64,000 nucleotides of DNA from Clavaria fumosa (Eukaryota > Basidiomycota > Agaricomycetes > Agaricales > Clavariaceae), in NCBI GenBank assembly GCA_951802425.1, contig OX637796.1, forward strand, positions 4,526,001 to 4,590,000. The letters are read 5' to 3'. The translations under genes and the position numbers were made by a program. The number at the start of each line of letters is the position of its first letter. Positions within the stretch are counted from its first letter, which is position 1. Below the pieces are notes generated by a model. That model had not been told where the DNA came from. It was given only the letters and a program-made list of their open reading frames with translations, and did not search any database. Positions 10,825 through 20,717 of this stretch are shown in pieces.

Positions 10825-11647
10825 TTCGGGTGCAGGCGAGGGCGGCGGCGAGGGTTCTGGCGGCGATGGATTCGCGGGTTGGGGTTGCGGTTCCGGCTCT
10901 GGAGTCGCAGGTGATTGTGGTGGTGGTGGTGGCGACGGTGCTTGCCGGGCTAGGCGCTCGTCTAAACTCGCGAAGTCTACGGGGGGTTCGGTATGAACTG
11001 GTGGTGCTGGGGGGGATGGGGTTGATAGGACGGGGGATGAAAGCGAGGGGTCGGTATTCGTGGACGATGAACTGTTCGACTCCGAGGAGGGTAAGCTCTG
11101 TCTGGATCTCCACAGAAACGTACGCGGGTTCGTTCGTCGACTCGTCGTTGTCGCTGTTTACGTAGTCCTCGAGGTCGTCGAGGTTAACGTCGATGGTGCT
11201 GTGTGCGGGCGATCTCGTGCCTGAGGTCGCGGAGTCTGGTAATGCAATCGCTAGGGCTTCTCTCAATCTCTGCTCTCGTCTGCTCTGTTCTTGTGCGTAC
11301 AGCCTTCCAAAATAAGGCGCGAGTCTTCTTTCCTCCTCAATAATCCACAATTCGAAAGGGCGCAGCTCTCGCGGTCTTAGTACCACAGTTTCCGTCTCCG
11401 AGACGTCGGATTCCGTGGGTGTGTCTGGGTAGAATTCAGTTCGTACGCGGGTGTCAAAGTACCTCGCCCAATATTCGTCTTCTCCAAAGTCCAGGACCGT
11501 GGTGAGCCACTCGTCCGTTATGTCTTCGTTACGCGTCGGGTACGCCAGGGTGATTCTCTCGTCGTTCTGTTGCGCATGATGGGCAGGGGGTAAAGAGAAA
11601 GCTAGGCCGACCGGGGGTTGACAGGGTCGAGGTAGCAAGGGGTGCAC
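10763..11647 (-). CDS. ORF0 upstream of gag in element C, no ATG
   Basis: An open frame of about 295 codons fills the space between the primer site and gag and overlaps the gag start in another frame. It contains no ATG; the earliest possible codon shown is GTG at 11647. Composition is acidic in the middle (DLEDYVNSDNDE), followed by a YVSVEIQTEL motif and PLAFIPRPINPIPP, then a basic Ser/Thr/Arg tail. A divergent frame in element G (61030-61850) has the same order of features (DIENVESPP, ASVQTD, SWAPINP). That similarity suggests protein-level conservation. How it would be translated is unclear; readthrough from an upstream start, a non-AUG start or splicing are possibilities. No known domain. 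Confidence 0.5.
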   Translation of the reverse strand: MHPLLPRPCQPPVGLAFSLPPAHHAQQNDERITLAYPTRNEDITDEWLTTVLDFGEDEYWARYFDTRVRTEFYPDTPTESDVSETETVVLRPRELRPFELWIIEEERRLAPYFGRLYAQEQSRREQRLREALAIALPDSATSGTRSPAHSTIDVNLDDLEDYVNSDNDESTNEPAYVSVEIQTELTLLGVEQFIVHEYRPLAFIPRPINPIPPSTTSSYRTPRRLREFRRAPSPASTVATTTTTITCDSRAGTATPTRESIAARTLAAALACTRNGGRRPRSPNAEAGPSRSFF

Positions 11648-11657
11648 GTTGAAATTG
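11645..11657 (-). promoter_or_regulatory. Self-priming-type primer binding site of element C
   Basis: On the minus strand the 5' LTR ends CTGACA and is followed at once by CAATTTCAACGTG. Eleven bases of this (ATTTCAACGTG) are the exact complement of CACGTTGAAAT inside the LTR (11704-11714), about 35 nt after the TATA box, where transcription should begin. This matches the arrangement in Tf1-type elements, which prime minus-strand synthesis with the 5' end of their own RNA rather than a tRNA. Confidence 0.7.
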
Positions 11658-12236
11658 TGTCAGTCCGAGTCCCTCACAGAAGCGAGAAGGGGAAAGAAGC
11701 TCGATTTCAACGTGAGGACCTACACTCATTACAAAGGCATTATATATACTGGGGGAGGGGGCTGTGTAGGGAGTGAGTCATAAGTAAGAGAAACGAGGCT
11801 ACGCGCTCTGAGTCGCGCGGGACAGGGGAGGCAATAAAGGGAAAAGGGGATGCCGAATAAGGAAGGTAGCGGCGAGGTACGAATGTGGGGAGGACGACAG
11901 AGGGAATGCTTGGCGCGGTCTTGGCTGCCCGAGGGGAGACCTCAATTAAGCTCGTTTAGGTTAGATTGGTTGATGGGGGACGTCAGAGGCATTTTTGCTG
12001 ATGCGCCTCCATCACGAATTGCAGAGCGTGGGAAATCGCAAGGAACGTGGGTGGGGGCACGTGATGGGTGCTGGTCGTGGGTCTATAAGCACCAGGGGAG
12101 TCGCGAGTGTGGGGTTGAGGTCGCGGGCGGGCGCTTAAGGTCGTGAATAGTCACGTGATCCCATACTCGGTCCTCATAGCTAGATCCTAGCGCGTTGCGG
12201 ACTTGGTGACGGCGGCTTATGTAATGGATCCTGACA
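11658..12236 (-). repeat. 5' LTR of element C (579 bp)
   Basis: Near-identical to 5933-6511. Five of the six differences I can see by eye are CG versus CA or TG at the same place, that is CpG transitions; the sixth is a C/G transversion. The right flank repeats CCCAT. Confidence 0.9.
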
Positions 12237-12345
12237 CCCATAGGAACCTCACCAACATAGTGCTGCTGCTCCAGGACTTCTTCCTTGCCCACCCTGACAA
12301 GGCCAAGCTAGCTGGTCGAGACGCCCAGCCTTAAGAGGGGGGTGA

Positions 12346-12636
12346 TATTAGGATCGCTTACCTAAGCCATCCAAGAAGAGGAGTTGTGGAGAAACTAGAG
12401 AAGAGTGTTGGAAGGTCACATGACCTGTGGCTGGGGTCGGATTATGTAATCACCAAAGTCACCTGACCTGCGCCTTGGCACGTCACGTGGTCCGAGAGTC
12501 CGAGCGTGGGAACACTGGCAAGTGCCAAAGCTCTCACTATAAGTACTTCGTTGTTTCCTTTTTTGTACTCTTTTCCCCTTATCTTAGTATTGTCATCATG
12601 ACCTTACCCTTAAGTTGTGTGAGACCCAGTCTGATA
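12346..12636 (+). repeat. 3' LTR of element B1 (about 291 bp)
   Basis: It follows the B1 pol stop and purine tract (AAGAGGGGGGTGA). Ends are now TATTAG...CTGATA, expected TGTCAG...CTGACA with C-to-T changes. It contains ATTATGTAAT, CACGTG (12484-12489) and CTTATCTTAGTATTGTC, the probable RNA start. The sequence to the right drops straight into a C-type pol frame, so B1 was inserted into element C2. Confidence 0.85.
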
Positions 12637-14038
12637 ATATGTCGTGAAACCTGATGAGCTCGATGACAGTTGAATGCGAGACTGCTTGGGGCTATGGTGG
12701 AAGAACAATGCCGCCTGGATAACCCCTACCATGTGCAAGACTGTGCTCAACTATGAACATGACCTCCCAATTGCAGGACATCCCAGAGCTAAGAAAATGA
12801 AAGCTGTGGTACTCAAGTTTTACTGGTGGCCAGAAATGGTAAAAGATGTGGAGCGCTATGTGGCCAGATGCAAGGGCTGCCAGAGAACCAAGCCTGACAG
12901 AACTAAGTGTGTGGCTCCTCTCTACCCTCATCCGATACCAGACAGGCCATGGTTGGTCATCAGCTGGGACATAGTAGGGCCTCTCCCTCAATCATGCAGG
13001 TTTGATTCCATCCTTGTCATCATCAATAAATTCACTAAGCAGATGCTCATCAAAGCAATCAGGTTTAACCTCACAAGTCTAGGAGCTGCCAGGATCTTGC
13101 ATGACTGGGTATTCCAAAACCATGGTATCCCTCAGAAGGTTGTCAGTGATTGCAGATGACAATTCATCTCACGATTTATGAAAGAGTTCTACCATATGAT
13201 TAGAATGAAAGTGAATCTGAGCACTGCTTTCCATCCCCAAACCAATGGACAAACTGAGCAGGTAAACCAGGAGATTGAGACCTACCTGCGGGGATACATA
13301 GACCATCTCCAGGATGATTGGGCTGAGTGGTTAAGCACTGCAGAGTTCATGCTTAATAACCGAGAGCACTCTGCGACTGGCTACACACCTTTCTTCCTGG
13401 ACTATGGACAACATCCCTGGAATGGAGGAATCCACCCCCAGACTGAAGTAAATCCAGTGGCTGATGAGTGGATGGCCAGGCTTGAAGAGTCACAATGAGC
13501 TGCTAGGGAGGCTATGGAGAAGGCTGTGCTGGCCATGAAGAAGAGTTGTGATACTGGGAAATGACCCAGCTGTGAGTATCAAAAGGGGAACCTTGTGTGG
13601 CTCAACACATGAAACTTAAAGATGGATCACCCCAATAAGAAACTTGATAACAAGTGTGCTGGGCCTTTTGCTATTGTGGAGAAAGTAGGACCAGCCAGAT
13701 ACCACCTCAAACTACCACCTGCCTGGCGCATCCATGATGTGTTCAATGAAACACTGCTGACTCTGTATATTCCCCCTTCATTTGCCTCACAGTCCCAACC
13801 TCCTCCTCCTCCCCCCACCATCGATGACGACCATCTAGAATATGATGTTGAAGAGATTCTGGACATAAAGAAAATAGGATGTGGAGTAAAGTATCTGGTG
13901 AAATGGCTAGGCTACCCAGTTGAAGAAAACACCTGGGAACCCCACCAGAATCTCACCAATGTTTCACTGCTCCTCTGCAATTTCTTTTTCAAACACCCAG
14001 ACAAAGTGAAACTAGCCAGTCATGACACCCAGCCTTGA
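12637..14038 (+). pseudogene. Element C2 integrase-chromodomain remnant
   Basis: A decayed relative of element C's pol on the plus strand. It reads from just before the integrase zinc finger (HDLPIAGHPRAKKMK ... CKGCQRTKPD) through the core (SWDIVGPLPQ; HPQTNGQTEQVNQE) and the Pro-rich hinge to the chromodomain, ending AGRD-like ASHDTQP with TGA at 14036. Stops interrupt it at 13157, 13496, 13562 and 13611, the last three being TGA where element C has Arg. Unlike element C it keeps the second half of the integrase core, so C2 is useful as an outgroup for dating the deletion in C. Confidence 0.8.
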
Positions 14039-14049
14039 AGAGGGGGCCA

Positions 14050-14422
14050 TGTCAGGATTGCTTACCTAAGCCACTGACAGAATCCAAATGTATTCCAAAG
14101 ACCAATAGTGAATAGCAAAGTCACATGATGGACAGCGACCTTTAGCACCCGTTTGTGACCTTGGAGAGGCATTAATGGTGTTAACAGCATTAATAGTGTT
14201 ACCTATCACGTGACCCCAACTGGCACCCATAGCTTTTCCCACACTTTGGAATTCGTGATGGAGGTGGATCCAGGACAGCAGTACTGACATCTCCCATCAA
14301 ATAATCAGGACTAATTGAGGTCTCCCCTCAGGCAATCAAGAACATGCCAAGTATCTCCCTGTTGCTGTCTCCTGTCCATACCTTGCTGCTCCCTTACGTG
14401 AAGCATGAGACTAAGTCTGACA
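14050..14422 (+). repeat. Chimeric LTR (C-type 5' part, B/E-type 3' end)
   Basis: Starts TGTCAGGATTGC right after the C2 purine tract and ends AAGTCTGACA right before an E-type primer site (CAATACTAACAT). Up to about 14370 it matches the reverse complement of the element C LTR (for example GGAATTCGTGATGGAGG and TTGAGGTCTCCCCTC). From about 14390 it matches only the 3' tip of the LTR at 19583-19886. It lacks the R-region segment that would pair with the primer site. Confidence 0.7.
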
Positions 14423-15021
14423 CAATACTAACATCACACCCATCCACCCTAGCCCTGTGTCCTAACCCGGCTAGCCTGGACCCCTATCTCAAACTGTCAC
14501 ACTCTGTCACAGCTTATCCCCCTCATCCTCTATCTCTTTACCCTGCCTGCGGTGTGCAACAGAACCATGTGAAATTTTTACTGTGTATAGATACACATGA
14601 CCCAACCCAGAGCACAGCCACTGTACTCCTCCTGGTGAATTGTTTAGTGTACAGGGCAAGAAAGGCCCTCTACATAGTCTTCTAGTAGTTTCCTGGTCCA
14701 GTGGACAGGGCCCTTGCTCTGTGACCATTGTCAGAAGGGCACACAGGCAACTCATTAAGAGTTGTGGAGCAACCACCTGGGACACCATTTGGGCCCCACA
14801 CTAGCAATAGCTTCATAGAATAAGAGTTCTATAGGTACCTAAGTACATAGAAGAGCAGCCTGAGAGGACAGGACTGCTAAGAGATCGAAGAAATCCTGAG
14901 TGCCCAAGGCCCAGAACTTTATTTACAGTGTCTAAGACTGAGACCAGGTTGAGCCCAGCTCCCCCCCGATTCACCAGTAACTGACATACCCCAGACCCCA
15001 TCACTGCCACCAGGGTCTGAG
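14423..15021 (+). other. Element E untranslated leader
   Basis: About 600 bases between the 5' LTR and gag, without an ORF. It is well conserved with the leaders of elements D (46415-47079, reverse) and F (56394-56967). It begins with the primer site CAATACTAACAT (14423-14434). It includes a motif GAGTGCCCAAGGCC..AACTTTATTTACAG near 14910 that occurs twice in the F leader. Such a long conserved non-coding leader may hold packaging or translation signals; this is inference. Confidence 0.6.
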
Positions 15022-16023
15022 ATGGCAGACCATGTCACCCTGCCTGCAGCCCCACTGATAAGGCTTGACTTGTCTGTTGCCCCCTTCAATGGGCAGAAAA
15101 AGAACTTCTGCATGTTCCTCCATTCGCTTCACCTCCAATTTATGGTGAATCTGACTATCTATGCCACGGACCTGGCAAAGGTCCTCTACACCCTCAGCAA
15201 AATCGCTGGAGATGGGTTTGCTGCTGAGTGGGCAAATATGAAGGGAGAGGAAATCCTGGGTAATGACAAGGTTGGAACCTGGGTAGAATTCATGGAGGAG
15301 ATGAAGCGGGCCTTCGACAACCCGAATGACTGCACAACTGTGCTCGCCGACATCGCTAAGCTGAAACAGGGCCTTACAACTGCACCTGAATTCTTCGCAA
15401 AATTTGAGACACTGTTCCAGAGAGTGGAGTTGGATGAAGTGAGGGATTCGGACATCTTGGTCCACTGGATGGAGCTGAACCTCAGCAGGAGATTGGTGGC
15501 GAGGATCTATGGTGTCTCTCCGATGCCAGAAGACTACAGAGGGTGGAAGGCACTTGCTGAGAGGCTGGATGCCCAGCAGTGACAGTTCGACAGCGTTATT
15601 GCCCAGCAGAACTCTGCGCGCCCTACCCCACCCACTGCCAACCAACCCCTCCCCCAACAAACCTGCTTCACCCCAGCCCCTCGCCCCTTCCTGGCCCAGC
15701 CACAGGCCCGCACCCCTGCCCCTCCCATCATGCTGTGTCCTGCCAGTGCTGGCAATGCCATGTTGGTTGATCATGCCTGTGCTCCTGGAGTAGGACGCAC
15801 CTGTTTCTGATGTGGCCAAGCTGGCCACATGGTGAGAGACTGCCTCCTCCCAGACACATGCCCACAGATCCTGAGACTGCAGGTCCACGCCGTGGAAAGC
15901 CAGACACAAAATGCCAAGGACTATGAGAATGAGATCACATTGCTCTGAGACCATGTGGAGTTGCTTGAGAGAGAGAAGAGGGCTCCTGTTGAGGAGCCAG
16001 ATTTTGGAGATGAGGTCCAGTGA
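15022..16023 (+). pseudogene. gag: Element E gag
   Basis: Starts at ATG (MADHVTLPAAPLIRLDLSVAPF) and follows the same Gag layout as element C: capsid-like domain, Pro-rich linker, CCHC knuckle (remnant CF*CGQAGHMVRDC) and the end motif DFGDEVQ before TGA at 16021. In-frame TGA codons lie at about 15580, 15808 and 15946, each where the D or F copy has Arg. Pol follows in the -1 frame. Confidence 0.8.
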
Positions 16024-19000
16024 GTCCGAACTGGCACCTTGGGAGTAGATATCCCAGCCCCCCTCCTGTCCCTGTATCCACAGCTAGTATCCCAAAATAC
16101 ACTATCTTGCAGTGGAGACATGCCCAGATTGGGGCTGAGATGAAGGACAAAGCAGAAATGGAAACTGCTAAGAGTGAAATACTGAAAAGGGAAATGGGGA
16201 CTAGCAGGAAAGTGGAGCTGACAAAGCACCTTGCAGAGGTGCTGAAGGACACCCTATCACATATGCCCTGAGAGCTCTCCATCCAGGTGCACCTGGAAGC
16301 TCTCAGCACTGGTAAATGGGCAACTACTAAAGCCCTTGTCAACTCAGGCTGCACCAACTGCTTTATGGATTTGGAGTGGGCAAAGAAAGTGGGACTGGAA
16401 CCATCTCTCTTGCTGAACCCAATCACCATGTATAACGTGGATGGAACACAGAACAGGAATGGTAAAATCTGGTATGGGATGGACTTGCTTGTCATAGTTG
16501 GTGACCACCAGGAGCAGATCCACTTCCTGCTAGGGAAGACCCAGTCCCATATGGTGATCCTTGGGCATGACTGGTTAAAGCGACATAACCCAGACATTGA
16601 CTGGGTGAAAGCTGAAGTGAAGCTTACTCGCTGCCCCAGCACCTGCACCTCTTCCCCTCACTCCTGCCTGACCCCAGCACAAGCCCCTGCACCCCTGAAA
16701 ACAAGTACCCTGGCCTCTGCCAATATTCTGGACACCTGTTTTCCCAACACTGGCCCCACTCCCAATTGGCCCAACCTCTACCCCTTGGTCTTTAGCAAAG
16801 CAAAGTGGGATGAGCTCCCCTGCTCCCACCCTGACTTTGATATTAAAATTGAGTTCAAGACTGATCCTGGGCACCTCTCCACTAAGCTATACTCACTAAT
16901 GCGAGAAGAGATGGTGGAGATGAACCAATGAGTGGATGAGCAGTTGGCATCTGGACGTATCCAACCTTCAAAATCCCTGTTTGCAAGCCCCTTCTTCTTC
17001 AAACATGAGAAGGACAAACTGCAACCGATTATCGACTACTCGAGGCTTAATGCACATCTGATTAAAGACAAGTACCCCCTCCCCCTCATCTGAGACACTG
17101 TGGATGTGTTGAAGGGGGCAACCATCTATTCCAAGATTGATGTGAAGGGAGGTTTCCCATCCATGCAGGTCTGGCCAGAGCACCAGCACCACTGTGCCTT
17201 CTTGACACCTCGTGTACTCTTTGAACCAGCTGTCATGTGGTTTGGACTGCAGAATGCACCAGCCACCTTCCAGCGCTTCATGAATCATGTGTTGAGGGAG
17301 GAGATTGCAGGAGGACATGTCCAAGCTTATGTGGATGATGTGATTGTGTTTGCAGAGGATTTGGCGACACATCGGTACTGGATGGATCAGGTCTTGTGGA
17401 AGTTCAGGGAGAATGGGCTGTGCCTCAGACTCAGCAAGTGTGAGTTTGAGAAGGACAAGGTCCTCTTCCTTGGGATGAAAATCTCCCACAACCATTTGGA
17501 GCATGACCCGGCTAAAGGTGTGGCAGTCCGTAACTGGCCATGACTGAGGAATGTGAAGGAGGTCCAGAGGTTTAACAGGATGCTAAACTACCTCCATTGA
17601 CACATCCCGAACCTCTCTGCGTGTGCTAAACCACTGTTCCGGCTGACTGGGAAGGTCCCATGGAAATGGGAGGAGGAGGAGGAAGCAGCCTTCCAAGATC
17701 TTTGCCTGGCACTCATATCGGCCCCAGTCTTGGCTCTGCCACAAGATAAAGGGAGATGGAAGGTAGAGACAGATGTGATTCACTTGGTGACTGGTGGAGT
17801 CCTTTCGCAGCAGCAGATGGATGGGACCTGGAGAGTCATGGACTACATCTCCAAGGCCCTCACTGCAGCTGAGAAGAACTACGATGTGTATGACAAGGAG
17901 TTCTTAGCTGTGATTCGGGCACTTCATGAGTGGCAGGCATACCTCATTGGAGCGGATGAGACAATTGAGATCTGGACAGACCATGCGAACCTCCAGTACT
18001 TCCGGAAGCCCCAGAAGTTGAAACTGAGACAAGTCCATTGGGTTGGGGAGCTCCAGTGCTTTGACTTTGAGATAAAATATCACACTGGCAAGTCAAACAC
18101 AAAGGTGGATGCACTCTCCCGGAGACTGGACTATGGAGAGATGGTAGAGGAGGATGCACTGGTGCGGGTTTTCCTGGAAACAGAAGTCTGTGTGTCATTC
18201 ACATCGAAAATGGAGACACTACTCCAGAAAAACAGTGCGGTACATGTGCAGAAGCTGGAGGAGCTTGACAATGAGTGGATGAGAGATTGGATGGGACTCT
18301 GGCAGAAGGTGGAAATCACATGGGTGCCCCCAGAAGCACGTGAGGCAGTGCTCACCTTTGAGCATGACCTCCCCATCACTGGGCACCCTGGTCCGCGAAA
18401 GCTGAGGGCAGCACTGTTGAGGTCCTACTGGTGGGTGGGCATGGTGAAGGATTCCAATCGATATGCAGGTGGATGTGAGATGTGCCAATGAGTAAAGCCT
18501 GACTGTACCAGGTGTGCTGCCCCACTCCATCCACACCCTGTCCCTGAGAGCCCCTGGGCAGTTATCTCTTGGGACATTGTTGGGCCTTTCCCCCCCTCAT
18601 GTGGTCACAATGCGATCCTTGTCATTGTCGACAAGTTCACAAAGCGAACTCTCATCGAGGCAATTGGCCTTGACCTCACAGGACTTGGTGCTGCTTGGAT
18701 CCTTCAAGACTGGGTCTTCTGTGACCATGGAGTCCCACAGAAAGTTGTGAGCAACCAGGGAACCCAATTTGTGTCCAAATTCATGAAGGAGTTCTATGGG
18801 ATGATTGGGGTCAAGGCGAACCCAAGTACAGCCTTCCACCCACAAATGGATGGGCAGACAGAATGGGTCAACCAGGAAGTGGAAGTGTATCTCTGGGCCT
18901 ATGTTGACCATCTGCAGGATGATTGGGCAGAGTGGCTGTCTACAGCAGAGTTTGCGCTCAATAACCATGAGCACTCAGCCACTGGATTCACACCTTTCTA

Positions 19001-19571
19001 TCTGGAGTATGGCCGGCACCCTTGGAATGGCAGTATCTGGCCACCAATGGGGAAGGCAGCAGCTGCAATGAAGGCCAGCTATGATAAGGGAAAGTGCCCA
19101 AGTCCTGAATACTCAAAGGGGGACTTAGTCTGGCTGGACACTCAGAACCTGAAAATGGATCGACCCTCCAAGAAGCTTGATAACAAGCATGCTGGACCCT
19201 TCACCATTGAAGAAAAGGTCGGACCAGCTGGGTACCAGCTCAAGCTCCCTCAAGCATGGCGCATTCACTGGGTTTTCAACAAGCTGCTACTCACTCCATA
19301 TGTTGCCCCCTCTTTCCCTTCCCAGAACTTGCCTCCACCCCCACCCCCCATGATTGATGATGACCACTTGGAGTATGATGTGGAGGCAATTCTTGATGTC
19401 AAGAAGGTTGGACAGGGAGTGAAGTATTTGGTGAAGTGGTTGGGATACCTGGTGGAGGAGAACACTTGGGAGCCTCGTCACAACCTCACTAATGTTACGC
19501 TGTTGCTCCAGGACTTCTTCCAGCAACACCCCAACAAATCAAAATTGGCTGGTCAAGACACTCAGCCTTAA
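16011..19571 (+). pseudogene. pol: Element E pol
   Basis: Protease (NSGCTNCFMD, the catalytic DSG now NSG), RT (PIIDYSRLN; YVDDVIVFAEDL), RNase H, integrase (HDLPITGHPGPRK; WDIVGPFP; NQGTQF; DGQTEWVNQE) and chromodomain (VKYLVKWLGYLVEENTWEP) are all recognisable. Stops are TGA at about 16269, 16930, 17091, 17541, 17598 and 18488. An in-frame deletion of some 26 codons follows WNGSIWPP. The second integrase Asp is changed to Asn and the protease Asp is lost, so the copy is inactive even apart from stops. Confidence 0.85.
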
Positions 19572-19582
19572 GAGGGGGGTGA

Positions 19583-19886
19583 TGTCAGGACTGCTTACAT
19601 AAGCACCAGAGAAGCAAGAGGGAGGGTTGCGAAAGAGATGCAGGAAGATCATGGGAAAGTCACATGACCCAGACAGGTGGCAGATTATGTAATGTGAAAG
19701 TCACATGACCCAGGCCTGGGCGCATCACGTGACTCACAGGGTCCGAGCATGGGAACACTGGCAACTCCCAGGGTTCCCGCTATATATACTATGTCTTTTT
19801 CCTACTTGTACCCTTTTCCCCTTATGTTAGTATCATCATCATCAACCTTACGTTAAGCTGTGTGAAGCGTGAGACTAAGTCTGACA
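19583..19886 (+). repeat. 3' LTR of element E (304 bp)
   Basis: TGTCAGGACTGC...CTAAGTCTGACA. Contains ATTATGTAAT flanked by two CACATGACC motifs, CACGTG at 19726-19731, a TATA box (CTATATATACTATG) and CTTATGTTAGTATC, the start-site segment. It is nearly colinear with the LTRs at 40884, 47080 and 61836. Confidence 0.9.
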
Positions 19887-19891
19887 CCTAG

Positions 19892-20035
19892 TGTGCCTTG
19901 ACAATGAAGGACATGGTAGCCAACATATTTATGAAAGCACTCCCCCACAAAAGCTTCAGGCTGTGCTTGGAGTGGGAGCTAGAATGTGGTCTGAGTGGGA
20001 GTGACAGACATTTAGCAAGTTTGGCTAACATCTGA
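19892..20035 (+). pseudogene. Ty1/copia pol C-terminal remnant
   Basis: A short frame (CALTMKDMVANIFMKALPHK ...) resembles the extreme C-terminus of copia RNase H, where the pattern is D-x-A-D-I-x-T-K-A-L-P. It begins directly at the 3' LTR of element E and ends in TGA at 20033. It is the only sign of a copia element here; the sequence to its right (20036-20263) may include its 3' LTR but I cannot delimit one. Confidence 0.55.
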
Positions 20036-20263
20036 CTATTTGTGGACTAATACTGTATATCAACTTTGAACTCCATTTGAGTTAGTGCCTATCTGCACAT
20101 GGGCCTCTGCACACTTGATAGTCTATTGTATAGCATACCTGGAGCTTCACATCTCTTGTGTGAACTCCAGGTATGTGCTCTGCCATTATGTGTTATTACC
20201 ACATTACATGAACTCCAGTCGCAAACCGCTGCATATTGTTTGTTATTATTGACATAATTATTG

Positions 20264-20389
20264 TATTGCTATGTAATCTAATATTGCTATGTAATCTAAT
20301 ATTGCTATGTAATCTAGTATTGCTATGTAATCTAATATTGCTATGTAGTCTAATATTGCTATGTAATCTAATATTGCTATATAATCTAA
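20264..20389. repeat. 18-bp minisatellite, 7 copies
   Basis: Seven head-to-tail copies of TATTGCTATGTAATCTAA with single-base variants in copies 3, 5 and 7. Because 18 is a multiple of three it stays open in several frames and produces spurious ORFs. The surrounding 20036-20717 shows no gene apart from this array. Confidence 0.95.
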
Positions 20390-20717
20390 TACTTGACAAA
20401 CCCATAAAAACAGATCACAAAATTTAGTTGACTTTGATTGTCTGCAACTAGAAGCCTGGAATGATACATTATGTGTTGAGCAACAGTGACCTCACTCTGA
20501 AGGGCCTAATATTAAATCAGGGGCAATGGTGATTGCCTACGAGCATGCGCCGTGATCGATATCGAGTACGCTTGACCTTCTTTCGGATCCTCGTTTGCAT
20601 ACCAATGCGGTCCAGTGCGCGTGAAAGAACCTCACGCTGGAAACTGACGACCCTCTCCCCCGTTCCAATATAAAGGTTTTGACATATCAGGCATAAAGAT
20701 GGAATGATGAGGGGGGC

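Larger units (their letters stand above)
5933..12236 (-). mobile_element. Ty3/gypsy element C, full-length, both LTRs, 6304 bp
   Basis: Both LTRs (5933-6511 and 11658-12236) are 579 bp and differ by about six bases by eye. The insertion is flanked by the direct repeat CCCAT (5928-5932 and 12237-12241), so both ends are certain. On the minus strand the order is 5' LTR, self-priming-type primer site (11645-11657), ORF0, gag, protease-RT-RNase H-integrase-chromodomain, purine tract and 3' LTR. It is the youngest insertion in this stack. It cannot encode a working integrase because of an internal deletion, so it was either disabled after arrival or moved in trans. Confidence 0.92.
5361..12334 (+). 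pseudogene. Element B1 pol 3' end (integrase C-terminus and chromodomain), split
   Basis: Coding remnants are 5361-5932 and 12237-12334, separated by element C. The left part opens inside the integrase (HSATGQTPFFLDYG), runs through the conserved GDLVWLDTRNLKMD block and the Pro-rich hinge (PPPPPPTIHDDHLEY) and enters the chromodomain with a frameshift near 5855. The right part completes it (RNLTN ... AGRDAQP, TAA at 12332). The two halves join exactly after removing one copy of the 5-bp duplication CCCAT. A purine tract and LTR follow. B1 is dead: truncated on the left by element A, split by C and frameshifted. Confidence 0.85.
14050..19886 (+). mobile_element. Ty3/gypsy element E
   Basis: Order on the plus strand: chimeric 5' LTR, leader (14423-15021), gag, protease-RT-RNase H-integrase-chromodomain, purine tract (AGAGGGGGGTGA) and 3' LTR 19583-19886. 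The flanks do not share a 5-bp repeat (GGCCA left, CCTAG right), which is what a recombined 5' LTR would produce. It disrupts a copia remnant on its right. All coding parts carry multiple stops; it is inactive. Confidence 0.85.

Noticed and set aside
20264..20389. CRISPR-like array
   Set aside because: Units are contiguous with no unique spacers, and the DNA is from a eukaryote.
20196..20427. Opposing ORFs with repeated residues
   Set aside because: Produced by the 18-bp minisatellite, which is a multiple of three and therefore open in several frames.
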